Shown here piece by piece: positions 1 to 8,013 of a DNA stretch of 64,000 nt (the stretch's first letter is position 1; the number at the start of each line of letters is the position of its first letter). Position numbers and translations under genes: made by a program. The notes under the pieces are model-generated. The model made no database searches. It saw nothing but the letters and a program-made list of their open reading frames with translations, and had not been told where the DNA came from. The stretch spans positions 36,663 to 100,662 of the forward strand of contig CANMJA010000013.1 in assembly GCA_947498055.1 (NCBI GenBank), in the 5' to 3' direction. The stretch comes from an uncultured Tenacibaculum sp. Lineage in GTDB: Bacteria > Bacteroidota > Bacteroidia > Flavobacteriales > Flavobacteriaceae.

Positions 1-604
1 TACCTAAATTTAAACCAAAATTATATAGATTGTTAGCTTGCTCTTCTTCAGTTTCAGCTACTATAGCTCCCATTTTTAAAGCAGCACCAACTAAAACAGA
101 AGTTTTTAGAGTAATCATTTTAATGTATTCATTGATAGTTACATCGTTTCTGGTTTCAAAATCCACATCTAATTGCTGCCCATCGCAAACTTCTAGAGCA
201 GTTTTACTAAAGAGTTTTGCTAGTTTCTGAAATACAACAGGTTCATAGTTTTCAAAATATTGATAAGCTAAAATAAGCATTGCGTCTCCAGACAAAATAC
301 CTGTATTTATGTCCCATTTTTGATGCACCGTTTCTTTTCCTCTGCGTAAAGGAGCCTCGTCCATAATATCATCGTGTATTAAAGTGAAATTATGAAATGT
401 TTCTACAGCCATTGCAGCAGGTAAAGCTATATTAAAATCGATATTAAAAACATCACAAGCTATTAATGTTAAAATAGGACGCAATCTTTTACCACCAAGT
501 TGAAGAATATAATCTATAGGTTCATAAAGATTTTTAGGTTCTCTATTAAGATCTTGTTCTTGTAAATAATTAATAAATGATTCTTGATATTTTGATAAAT
601 CCAA
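1..604 (-). CDS. Polyprenyl synthetase family protein (partial, C-terminus off window)
   Basis: Isoprenyl diphosphate synthase that condenses isopentenyl diphosphate with allylic diphosphates to make farnesyl, geranylgeranyl or longer prenyl chains. About 201 codons are present; the rest lies left of the window. Visible are the GGKRLRP substrate motif and the first aspartate-rich motif, DDIMDEAPLRR, followed by HQKW and GDAML, all typical of the trans-prenyltransferase fold. No ATG exists at the N-terminus: an in-frame TAA at 608-610 is followed by ATT and then TTG at 604-602, so TTG (reading MDLSKYQ...) is the most likely start. Chain length specificity cannot be read from the fragment. It diverges from the TetR gene, with 122 bp between them. 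Confidence 0.9.
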   Translation of the reverse strand, partial: MDLSKYQESFINYLQEQDLNREPKNLYEPIDYILQLGGKRLRPILTLIACDVFNIDFNIALPAAMAVETFHNFTLIHDDIMDEAPLRRGKETVHQKWDINTGILSGDAMLILAYQYFENYEPVVFQKLAKLFSKTALEVCDGQQLDVDFETRNDVTINEYIKMITLKTSVLVGAALKMGAIVAETEEEQANNLYNFGLNLG

Positions 605-678
605 AATTTATTTTTTCTGTAAAAATAAATTAATTAAAGAAATAATTATGGCTAATGTTAAAAAATCATTAAAACTTA

Positions 679-719
679 GGAAACTTTTTTTGTTTCTCAA
701 GTTTCCATTCGTACATTTG
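679..719 (+). promoter_or_regulatory. Promoter of the efflux operon with overlapping inverted repeat (putative TetR operator)
   Basis: A TTG at 690-692 and TACATTTG at 712-719, 19 bp apart, match the flavobacterial -33/-7 consensus. An inverted repeat with perfect 8-bp arms, GGAAACTT (679-686) and AAGTTTCC (699-706), spans the -33 element. This is where a TetR-family autorepressor would be expected to bind. The -7 box ends 7 nt before the ATG at 727, so the mRNA leader is very short. The promoter match is seen directly; the operator role is inferred. Confidence 0.6.
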
Positions 720-726
720 TAGAAGA

Positions 727-1344
727 ATGATGAGAGAAAAAATTATAACAAAATCAGGAGAGCTATTTTTAAATCTTGGATTTAAAAGTGTTACAATGGA
801 TGATATAGCAAGAGAGTTAGGTATTTCAAAAAAAACATTGTATAAGTATTTTTCAAACAAAGCAATGTTGGTAGATGCTTCCACAGAAGCAATTCAAGAA
901 TCGATAGATGCTACGATTAATCTAATTAAGAGTAGAGGTCATAATGCTATTGAGGAGGAGTTTACGATTAAAGCAATTTTTAAAGAAATGTTTAAGAATG
1001 CGAAAGATTCTCCAATGTATCAATTGAAAAAATACTATCCAGAAATTTATACAAAGCTAATGCAGCGTGAAGTCTGTATGTTTAAAGAGTGTAATAAAGA
1101 CAACATAAAAAAAGGAATTGCAGAAGGGCTGTATAGAGATAATTTAGAGATAGATTTAATAGGGAACTTTTATTTTACTCTAGTATTTGGAGTGTACGAT
1201 ACTGATTTATATACAAGAGATATGCAAGAATTAGTGAAGATAGAATATAAGGTGTTAGAATATCATATTAGAGCTATTGCTACAGAAAAAGGTTTAGAAG
1301 AACTAGAAAAACAATTGAAAATAAACAACCAAAATTTAAACTAA
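727..1344 (+). CDS. TetR/AcrR family transcriptional regulator
   Basis: A 205-residue one-component regulator, the usual length for the family. The N-terminal helix-turn-helix covers roughly residues 5-50, with the characteristic MDDIARELGISKKTLYKYF stretch; the rest is the helical ligand-binding and dimerisation domain, which is variable and does not reveal the ligand. Its stop overlaps the start of the TolC gene (TAATG), so it is translationally coupled to the efflux pump it probably represses. An inverted repeat at 679-706 in its own promoter is the likely operator. ATG at 727 is followed directly by a second ATG at 730; either could be used. Confidence 0.93.
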   Translation: MMREKIITKSGELFLNLGFKSVTMDDIARELGISKKTLYKYFSNKAMLVDASTEAIQESIDATINLIKSRGHNAIEEEFTIKAIFKEMFKNAKDSPMYQLKKYYPEIYTKLMQREVCMFKECNKDNIKKGIAEGLYRDNLEIDLIGNFYFTLVFGVYDTDLYTRDMQELVKIEYKVLEYHIRAIATEKGLEELEKQLKINNQNLN

Positions 1345-2669
1345 TGAAAAAATACATCTTTAGTGTATTTGTATTTTTTTTCTTGAACTATTCTCAGGCA
1401 CAAGAAAAAATAATACGCTTATCAATGCAAGAAGCAATTGATTATGCGATTAAAAATAATTATGATAATAAAGTTGCTAGTAAAAACATTAAAGCAGCTA
1501 AAGAAAAAAAATGGGAAACTACCACGATTGGGTTGCCACAAATTAATGGAAATGTTGATTATAGAAATAATTTAAAACAACTTTTTGATCCCGTAGATTT
1601 TAATATGGATGGGTTTCCCGATTTTGGAGCAAAACATTCTGTAACAGCCGGACTAACATTAACGCAACTTCTTTTCGATGGTACTTATTTAGTTGGTTTA
1701 CAATCAGCAAAAACATATCTTAAAATATCTGAACAATCCAAAGAAAAAACAGAATTATCTACTAGAGAAGCAATAATAAATGCTTATGGTAATGTTTTAG
1801 TAGCAGAAAAATCTTTAGAAATTTTAGAAAAGAATAAAAGTGTTTTATCAAAGAATTTAAATGAAACACAAAAAATTTATGAAAACGGTTTAACAGAATT
1901 AGAAAATGTAGAGCAATTACAAATTACTTTAGGAACTTTAGAAAGCAATATAAGAAATACAAAGAGACTTCAAAAAATAGCATATCAAATGTTAAACATA
2001 GCGATGGGTAATTCTATTCAGAAAAAAATAGAACTCTCAGATACACTAGAAAGTTTAACTCTAGAAAACACCTCTTTAAACCTACTAGCAAAGCAGTTTA
2101 ATATTAATGATCATATAGATTATAGAATTGCAAATAACAATAGAGAAGGAAACAGACTATTATTAAAGTTAGAAAAAAACAGACAGTTACCAACCCTAAG
2201 TGCTTTTTTAAATTACAATGGAATAGCAAACTCAAATTCATTTTCTTTTTTCAGTAGTTCTCAACAATGGCGATCAACATCAACTTTAGGTGTTAGTTTA
2301 AACGTTCCGGTTTTTGGTTCTTTTAGAGCAAGGTCAAGAATAAGACAAGCAAAAATAGAATTAGAAAACTCAGATATTAAATTAGATGAAATAAAACAGC
2401 AACTAAATTTACAAGCAGAAACAGCAAAAAGTGAATACCAATTAAGTATTGAAAATTATGAAACTGCTAAGAAAAATTTGTTGTTAGCAGAACGCATAGA
2501 AAAGAAACAACAAATAAAGTTTTTTGAAGGGCTTTCTTCTAGTTTCGATTTATCACAAGCACAAAACCAACTATATACACAGCAAAGTAATTACGTACAA
2601 TCTATGTTAAACGTAATTGCAAAAAAAGCAAAATTAGAAACCGCATTAAATCTACCAATTAATAACTAA
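1344..2669 (+). CDS. TolC family outer membrane efflux protein
   Basis: Outer-membrane channel of a tripartite efflux pump. It has 441 residues with a signal peptide (MKKYIFSVFVFFFLNYSQA, cleavage near residue 19) and two long alpha-helical OEP halves rich in Leu, Lys, Glu and Asn, separated by short beta-strand segments, as in TolC. The N-terminal SMQEAIDYAIKNNYD segment is the usual start of the mature OEP domain. It overlaps the TetR stop by one base and lies 4 bp before the adaptor gene, so TetR-TolC-adaptor-permease form one transcription unit. Substrate unknown. Confidence 0.93.
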   Translation: MKKYIFSVFVFFFLNYSQAQEKIIRLSMQEAIDYAIKNNYDNKVASKNIKAAKEKKWETTTIGLPQINGNVDYRNNLKQLFDPVDFNMDGFPDFGAKHSVTAGLTLTQLLFDGTYLVGLQSAKTYLKISEQSKEKTELSTREAIINAYGNVLVAEKSLEILEKNKSVLSKNLNETQKIYENGLTELENVEQLQITLGTLESNIRNTKRLQKIAYQMLNIAMGNSIQKKIELSDTLESLTLENTSLNLLAKQFNINDHIDYRIANNNREGNRLLLKLEKNRQLPTLSAFLNYNGIANSNSFSFFSSSQQWRSTSTLGVSLNVPVFGSFRARSRIRQAKIELENSDIKLDEIKQQLNLQAETAKSEYQLSIENYETAKKNLLLAERIEKKQQIKFFEGLSSSFDLSQAQNQLYTQQSNYVQSMLNVIAKKAKLETALNLPINN

Positions 2670-2673
2670 CTCG

Positions 2674-3852
2674 ATGAGAAAGATATTTATAATTACAGTA
2701 GCATCCATTTTTTTAACTTCATGTGGAGAAAACAAAGAACAGACTGTTGACCAAGTCTTAGCATCTAATAATTTAGAATTATTAAGATCTAAAAAAGAAG
2801 AACTAAGTAACAAAAATCAGCAAATAATAAAAGAAATAAAATTATTAGATGCTGAGATAACAAAATTAGATACAAATAAGAAAATTCCTTTAATTACTAC
2901 CCTTCCAGTAAAACATAGCGAATTTGTTCACTATTTAGAGTTGCAAGGTAATGTACAAACTAAAAAAAATGTTTTGGTATATCCTGAAGTGCCTGGGCAA
3001 CTGGTAAAGGTGTATGTTAAAGAAGGCCAGAAAGTAGGAAAAGGGCAAGCATTAGGTAGAATAGATGATGGAGGAATGTCTAATCAATTAGCACAATTAG
3101 AGGCAAATGCAAATTTAGCAAAAACCACATATGAACGCCAAAAAAGATTATGGGATCAAAAAATTGGTTCAGAAATTCAATACTTACAAACAAAAACTAG
3201 TTACGAATCGCAAATGAATGCAGTAACAAATTTACGTAAGAGTATGGCTAAATATACTATACGAGCACCTTTTTCTGGAATTATCGATGATGTTATTAAA
3301 GAACAGGGTACGGTAGTGGCACCTGGTCCAGGGGCAGAAATATTTAGAATTGTCAATCTTAGTAATATGTACATTGAAACAGATGTTCCAGAGAGTTTTA
3401 TAAGTTCTATAAAAAAGGGTAAAAGTGTAGAGGTTGATTTTCCTATATTGAATAAGAAAATGCTATCTAAAGTTCGCCAAGCAGGTAATTTTATTCACCC
3501 AGCCAATAGAACTTTTAAAGTTGAAATTGGAGTACCAAATAAAGATAGAAGCATCAAACCTAACTTAACTGCTAAGCTAAAAATTAACGATTACACAAAC
3601 CCTACAGCAATTTTAATACCGCAAAGTATTATTTCAGAAAATGCAAAGGGAGAACAATATGTTTATGTAGTAGACGGAGTTAAAGAGGAGAAAGGAGTTG
3701 CTAAACAGATAATTATAACAACTGGTAAAACACAAGAAGATAAAATTGAAGTTTTAAAAGGGTTAACTGCAGGTATGCTTATTGTTAATGAAGGAGCTAG
3801 GAGTGTAAAGGATAAACAAGAGGTTAAAATATTACAACTAGTTGCTAAATAA
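2674..3852 (+). CDS. RND efflux periplasmic adaptor (membrane fusion protein), lipoprotein
   Basis: Adaptor joining the inner-membrane RND permease to the TolC channel. It has 392 residues with a lipoprotein signal peptide (lipobox LTSC, Cys17), so it is probably membrane-anchored by lipid. After an N-terminal coiled coil (about 30-75, Lys/Glu-rich) comes the split biotinyl-lipoyl domain (VYPEVPGQLVKVYVKEGQKV, about 105-125), a helical hairpin, the second lipoyl half (YTIRAPFSGIIDDV, about 195-210) and the beta-barrel and membrane-proximal domains. The coiled coil before the lipoyl domain is an addition seen in Bacteroidetes adaptors. Located 4 bp after the TolC gene and 15 bp before the permease. 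Confidence 0.93.
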   Translation: MRKIFIITVASIFLTSCGENKEQTVDQVLASNNLELLRSKKEELSNKNQQIIKEIKLLDAEITKLDTNKKIPLITTLPVKHSEFVHYLELQGNVQTKKNVLVYPEVPGQLVKVYVKEGQKVGKGQALGRIDDGGMSNQLAQLEANANLAKTTYERQKRLWDQKIGSEIQYLQTKTSYESQMNAVTNLRKSMAKYTIRAPFSGIIDDVIKEQGTVVAPGPGAEIFRIVNLSNMYIETDVPESFISSIKKGKSVEVDFPILNKKMLSKVRQAGNFIHPANRTFKVEIGVPNKDRSIKPNLTAKLKINDYTNPTAILIPQSIISENAKGEQYVYVVDGVKEEKGVAKQIIITTGKTQEDKIEVLKGLTAGMLIVNEGARSVKDKQEVKILQLVAK

Positions 3853-3867
3853 TTAAAAGATATTCTG

Positions 3868-6800
3868 ATGACAGAACAACAAAAAAAAGTAGATAAAGAG
3901 TTCGGTTTATCTTCTTGGGCAATAAATAATAAAACAACCATATATGTTTTAATGGTTTTAATATTATTTATGGGAGTTTCGGCTTTTTTAAATATGCCAA
4001 GAGAAAATTTCCCAGAAATAAAAGAGACTAAAATATATGTAAATTCTATTTTCCCAGGGAATACGGCAGAAGATATTGAAAAACTAATTACAGATCCGTT
4101 AGAAGAAAAACTAAAAACGGTAAGTAAAATGACGAAAATTACTTCCACATCTCAAGAAAACGTTTCTATGGTTGTTATTGAGTTTGGAGAAGGAATAACT
4201 GTAGAAGAAGCAAAGCAAAAAGTTAAAGATGAGATAGACGAAGAGGTTTCTGGTGAAGATTGGCCAACATTTAATGGAGCTAAAGTAGAACCAAATGTTT
4301 TCGAGTTAAATATTTCTGAAGAAACACCTATTTTAAATATTAATATTTCTGGAGATTATACTGTAGAACAGCTAAAAGAATATGCAGAGTATCTTCAAGA
4401 TGAAATAGAAGATTTAAAAGAGATAAAAAAGGCAGATATCCGTGGGGCTGAAGACAAAGAAGTAGAAGTAGCGGTAGATGTTTATAAAATGATGGCTGCA
4501 AAAGTAAGTTTTCAAGACATCTTACAAGCAATAGGTGGAGGTAATGCAACAATATCAGCAGGTAATATTGTGTCTAGTGGGCAACGTCGTACTATTAGAG
4601 TTCTTGGAGAAATAGAAAAAACTACTGAATTAGAAAATTTTGTAGTGAAGTCTGAAAGAGGAAATTCAATTTACTTAAAAGATATTGCGAAGGTAAAATT
4701 TAAAGATAAAGATAAAACCACATATGCTCGTGAAAATGGTGCTTCAGTTGTAATGCTAGATGTTAAAAAAAGATCTGGTGAAAATATGGTAAAAGCTACC
4801 GAAGAAATAAGAGAGATTGTAAAAAAAGCACAAAAGGAGGTATTACCAAGTAATTTAAAAGTAACCTTAGCAAACGACCAATCTTCAAAAACGATTGGTC
4901 AGGTAGATGATTTAGTTAATAATATCATTTTCGGAGTTATTTTAGTAGTAACTGTTTTAATGTTTTTCTTAGGCTTAAGAAATGCATTATTTGTTGGTTT
5001 TGCAATTCCTATGTCAATGTTTATGTCATTAATGATTTTAAATTTAATGGGATACACTATGAATACCATGATTCTTTTTGGTTTGATTATGGGGCTAGGA
5101 ATGCTCGTAGATAATGGTATTGTGGTAGTAGAAAATGTATATCGTTTAATGGATGAAGAAGGAATGAGTAGGTTAGAGGCTGCAAAAAATGGTATTGGTG
5201 AAATTGCATTTCCTATTATTATCTCTACGGCAACAACGGTAGCGGCTTTTGTTCCGTTAGGTATGTGGCCTGGAGTAATGGGGCAGTTTATGATTTACTT
5301 TCCAATAACATTATCTGTTGTTCTAGGTTCTTCGTTATTTGTGGCAATCTTTTTTAATTCGGTATTAGTATCTCAATTTATGAATACAGAAGATCGAAAT
5401 ATGCCATTAAAAAGATTAATTATACTAACTATTGTATTAGCAGTTTTAGGAGTGTTGATATTAATTGGTGGGGGAGCTTTTAAGGCATTAGGTACTTTGT
5501 TAGTTTTTTCAGCTATAAATTTCTGGATTTATAGATACTTTATGCGTCCGGCTGCCAATTATTTTCAAAGAGAAATATTACCTAGATGGGAGCGTTTTTA
5601 TGAGCGTGTTATTAGAAGCTCGTTAAAAGGTTGGAAACCTTATGTGATTTTAGGTGCTACAACTATATTATTTTTTGTTGCATTTATAGGATTTATAGGG
5701 TCTGTTGTCTCCAAAAGAACAAAAATTGAGTTTTTTCCAGATAATACGCCAAATCAAGTAGTGGTTTATGTTGAATATCCTCAAGGAACCGATATAGAAA
5801 AGACAAATGTAATTATGAAAGATTTAGAAGAACGAGTAACCAAGGTTATTAATTCGTCTAAATATCTTGAGGGAGATTATAACTTTTTAGTTGAAAGTTC
5901 GGTAACGCAAGTTGGAGCAGGTTCTGGAAATCCGCAAACAGATGGTGGTTCTACAGCAGAAATGCCACATAGAGGTAAAGTAGTTGCTTCTATGCGAGAA
6001 TATAAGTTTAGAAAAGGAGCAGATAGTAAAGAGTTAAAGAAAGAAGTTACAGAAGCTTTACAAGGTATTTACCCTGGGCTTTCTATTTCTGTTGAAAAAG
6101 ACCCAGTTGGTCCTCCAGCAGGATATCCAATTAATATAGAATTAGAAGGAAAAGATTATGCTGCATTAATAAATACAGCAGAAAAGATGAAAGATTTTAT
6201 TAATACAAAATCTATTCCTGGTGTTGCAGAAATTAAGGTAGATGTTAATAAAGCAAAACCAACGATGTTGGTTAATGTAGATAGAAAGAAAGCAGGAGAA
6301 TTAGGAGTAAGTGCATCTCAGATAGGCCAACAATTGCGTAATTCTATTTTTGGAGCTAAGGCGGGTGTTTATAAAGAAGATGGAGAGGATTATGATATTT
6401 ATGTTCGATTTAATAAAGAGAATAGATATAATACAAGCGCCATTTTTAATCAAAATATAACGTTTAGAGATATGGCGAGTGGACAAGTGAGGTCTATACC
6501 TGTGTCTGCGTTAATTGATAAAGACAACACTTCTGGTTTTAGCTCTATTAAACATAAAGCAGGTAAAAGAGTAGTAACAGTGTATTCTGCTTTAGCACCA
6601 GGTTTTACAGATGCAGGAGCAATAGTTGCAGAGATTGAGAATGAAATGAAGAATTTCACCGAATTACCTTCAAATATAAAAGTGAATTATACAGGGCAAA
6701 TAGAAGAACAGAATAAGCAACAAAGCTTTTTGGGAGGTGCTTTTTTTGCTGGATTAGGATTGATTTTCTTGATTTTAATTTATCAGTTTAATTCTATATC

Positions 6801-7389
6801 AAAACCAACGATAATTATGTTAGCTATTTTCTTAAGTTTAATTGGTGTATTTGGAGGAATAATGATTAGTGGTGCTCCATTTGTAATTATGATGACGATG
6901 ATGGGAATTATTTCCTTAGCAGGTATTGTGGTAAATAATGGAGTGGTTTTACTGGATTATACGCAACTTTTAATTGATAGAAAAAAAGTAGAGCATGGTT
7001 TGGAAGAAGATGAGTTTTTAGATTTAAATACTATAAATGAAGCTATTGTAAAAGGAGGAAAAGCGCGTTTACGTCCTGTGTTACTAACAGCAATCACTAC
7101 GATTTTAGGATTAATTCCATTAGCAACAGGTTTAAATATTAACTTTTTTACATTAGCGAGTGAACTAAATCCGCATATATATGTAGGAGGAGATAATGTA
7201 ATATTTTGGGGACCTTTAGCTTGGACTGTAATTTACGGTTTAATAGTGGCTACTTTCTTAACTTTAATAGTGGTGCCAATATTATTTTATTTAGTAACTA
7301 AATTAAAAATGTGGTTTAAAACATGGTTTGGAGCAAGTAAAAATAAAGAAGAAGAGTTTTATAAAGAAATTACAGAAACAGGAAATTAA
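3868..7389 (+). CDS. Efflux RND transporter permease subunit (AcrB/SwrC-like)
   Basis: Inner-membrane proton-driven pump of the tripartite system, 1173 residues with the twelve-segment RND plan: TM1 near residue 25, a large periplasmic loop, a TM2-6 bundle (about 350-500), a second loop and TM8-12 (about 960-1150). TM4 reads GMLVDNGIVVVENVYR, so AcrB's Asp407-Asp408 pair is Asp-Asn here, and TM10 reads GIVVNNGVVLLDY without AcrB's Lys940. I recall these substitutions from the SwrC-like branch of RND pumps; they suggest a proton-relay arrangement unlike AcrB. The segment between TM6 and TM7 (about 510-600) is long, with extra hydrophobic stretches. Last gene of the operon, with a terminator from 7412. 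Substrate unknown. Confidence 0.93.
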   Translation: MTEQQKKVDKEFGLSSWAINNKTTIYVLMVLILFMGVSAFLNMPRENFPEIKETKIYVNSIFPGNTAEDIEKLITDPLEEKLKTVSKMTKITSTSQENVSMVVIEFGEGITVEEAKQKVKDEIDEEVSGEDWPTFNGAKVEPNVFELNISEETPILNINISGDYTVEQLKEYAEYLQDEIEDLKEIKKADIRGAEDKEVEVAVDVYKMMAAKVSFQDILQAIGGGNATISAGNIVSSGQRRTIRVLGEIEKTTELENFVVKSERGNSIYLKDIAKVKFKDKDKTTYARENGASVVMLDVKKRSGENMVKATEEIREIVKKAQKEVLPSNLKVTLANDQSSKTIGQVDDLVNNIIFGVILVVTVLMFFLGLRNALFVGFAIPMSMFMSLMILNLMGYTMNTMILFGLIMGLGMLVDNGIVVVENVYRLMDEEGMSRLEAAKNGIGEIAFPIIISTATTVAAFVPLGMWPGVMGQFMIYFPITLSVVLGSSLFVAIFFNSVLVSQFMNTEDRNMPLKRLIILTIVLAVLGVLILIGGGAFKALGTLLVFSAINFWIYRYFMRPAANYFQREILPRWERFYERVIRSSLKGWKPYVILGATTILFFVAFIGFIGSVVSKRTKIEFFPDNTPNQVVVYVEYPQGTDIEKTNVIMKDLEERVTKVINSSKYLEGDYNFLVESSVTQVGAGSGNPQTDGGSTAEMPHRGKVVASMREYKFRKGADSKELKKEVTEALQGIYPGLSISVEKDPVGPPAGYPINIELEGKDYAALINTAEKMKDFINTKSIPGVAEIKVDVNKAKPTMLVNVDRKKAGELGVSASQIGQQLRNSIFGAKAGVYKEDGEDYDIYVRFNKENRYNTSAIFNQNITFRDMASGQVRSIPVSALIDKDNTSGFSSIKHKAGKRVVTVYSALAPGFTDAGAIVAEIENEMKNFTELPSNIKVNYTGQIEEQNKQQSFLGGAFFAGLGLIFLILIYQFNSISKPTIIMLAIFLSLIGVFGGIMISGAPFVIMMTMMGIISLAGIVVNNGVVLLDYTQLLIDRKKVEHGLEEDEFLDLNTINEAIVKGGKARLRPVLLTAITTILGLIPLATGLNINFFTLASELNPHIYVGGDNVIFWGPLAWTVIYGLIVATFLTLIVVPILFYLVTKLKMWFKTWFGASKNKEEEFYKEITETGN

Positions 7390-7411
7390 AGAGATAATAG
7401 ACTTTATATTT

Positions 7412-7448
7412 AAAAGAGTTAGAAACAGCATCGTTTCTAACTCTTTTT
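7412..7448 (+). terminator. Rho-independent terminator of the efflux operon
   Basis: A perfect 15-bp stem, AAAAGAGTTAGAAAC (7412-7426) with GTTTCTAACTCTTTT (7433-7447), with a 6-nt loop and ending in a T run, 22 bp after the RND stop codon. It separates the pump operon from recX. Confidence 0.9.
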
Positions 7449-7466
7449 CGTATAAATTTGTTAATT

Positions 7467-7937
7467 ATGAAGAAAACAGTAGTATCTGTAGAAGAAGTAA
7501 AAAGAAAGTTAGAAAGGTATTGTGTATATCAAGATCGTTGTCATAAAGAGGTAGAGAATAAATTAAGAGAATTTAATTTAATACCAGAAGCAAGAGAAAT
7601 TATATTATTGCATTTAATGGAACATGATTTTTTAAACGAAGAACGTTTTTCAAAAAGTTTTGCTAGAGGAAAGTTTCGGATAAAAAAATGGGGAAAACAA
7701 AGAATTGTAAGAGAGTTAAAATTGCGAAATATTTCATCTTATAATATAAAAACTGCAATGAAAGAAATTAATGAAGCACAATATCTTATTAATTTGACAG
7801 ATTTAATAGTTAAAAAAAATAACTTGGTTAAAGAAGAGAATGTTTTTAAAAGAAAAAAAAAGATATATGACTTTTTAGTATATAGAGGGTATGAATCTGA
7901 ATTAATTTTAAAGTCATTAAGTGAGTTTTTAGATTAG
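7467..7937 (+). CDS. recX: Regulatory protein RecX
   Basis: RecX binds RecA filaments and limits recombinase activity. The 156-residue product shows the three-helix RecX repeats: LREFNLIPEAREIILLHLMEHDFLNEERFSKSF is followed by ARGKFRIKKWGKQRIVRELKLRNIS, the conserved core (ARGKFR, WG..RI...L). ATG at 7467 is preferred; an upstream in-frame TTG at 7458 would add three residues. It lies just after the efflux-operon terminator and is unrelated to it; recA is not in the window. Confidence 0.88.
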   Translation: MKKTVVSVEEVKRKLERYCVYQDRCHKEVENKLREFNLIPEAREIILLHLMEHDFLNEERFSKSFARGKFRIKKWGKQRIVRELKLRNISSYNIKTAMKEINEAQYLINLTDLIVKKNNLVKEENVFKRKKKIYDFLVYRGYESELILKSLSEFLD

Positions 7938-7957
7938 AAAAAACACATCAAAATAAA

Positions 7958-7994
7958 AAAAGCCGTTCTTTTGTCAATTAAAAGAACGGCTTTT
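7958..7994. terminator. Bidirectional terminator between recX and the SprB-repeat gene
   Basis: A perfect 15-bp stem, AAAAGCCGTTCTTTT (7958-7972) and AAAAGAACGGCTTTT (7980-7994), with a 7-nt loop. Runs of A and T flank it on both sides, so it can end transcripts from both convergent genes. Confidence 0.9.
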
Positions 7995-8013
7995 ATAATG
8001 CTGAATTTAAAAG

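Noticed and set aside
3663..4148. 161-codon frame on the minus strand
   Set aside because: It lies across the adaptor and RND genes, which are well supported by homology and operon structure; a shadow frame.
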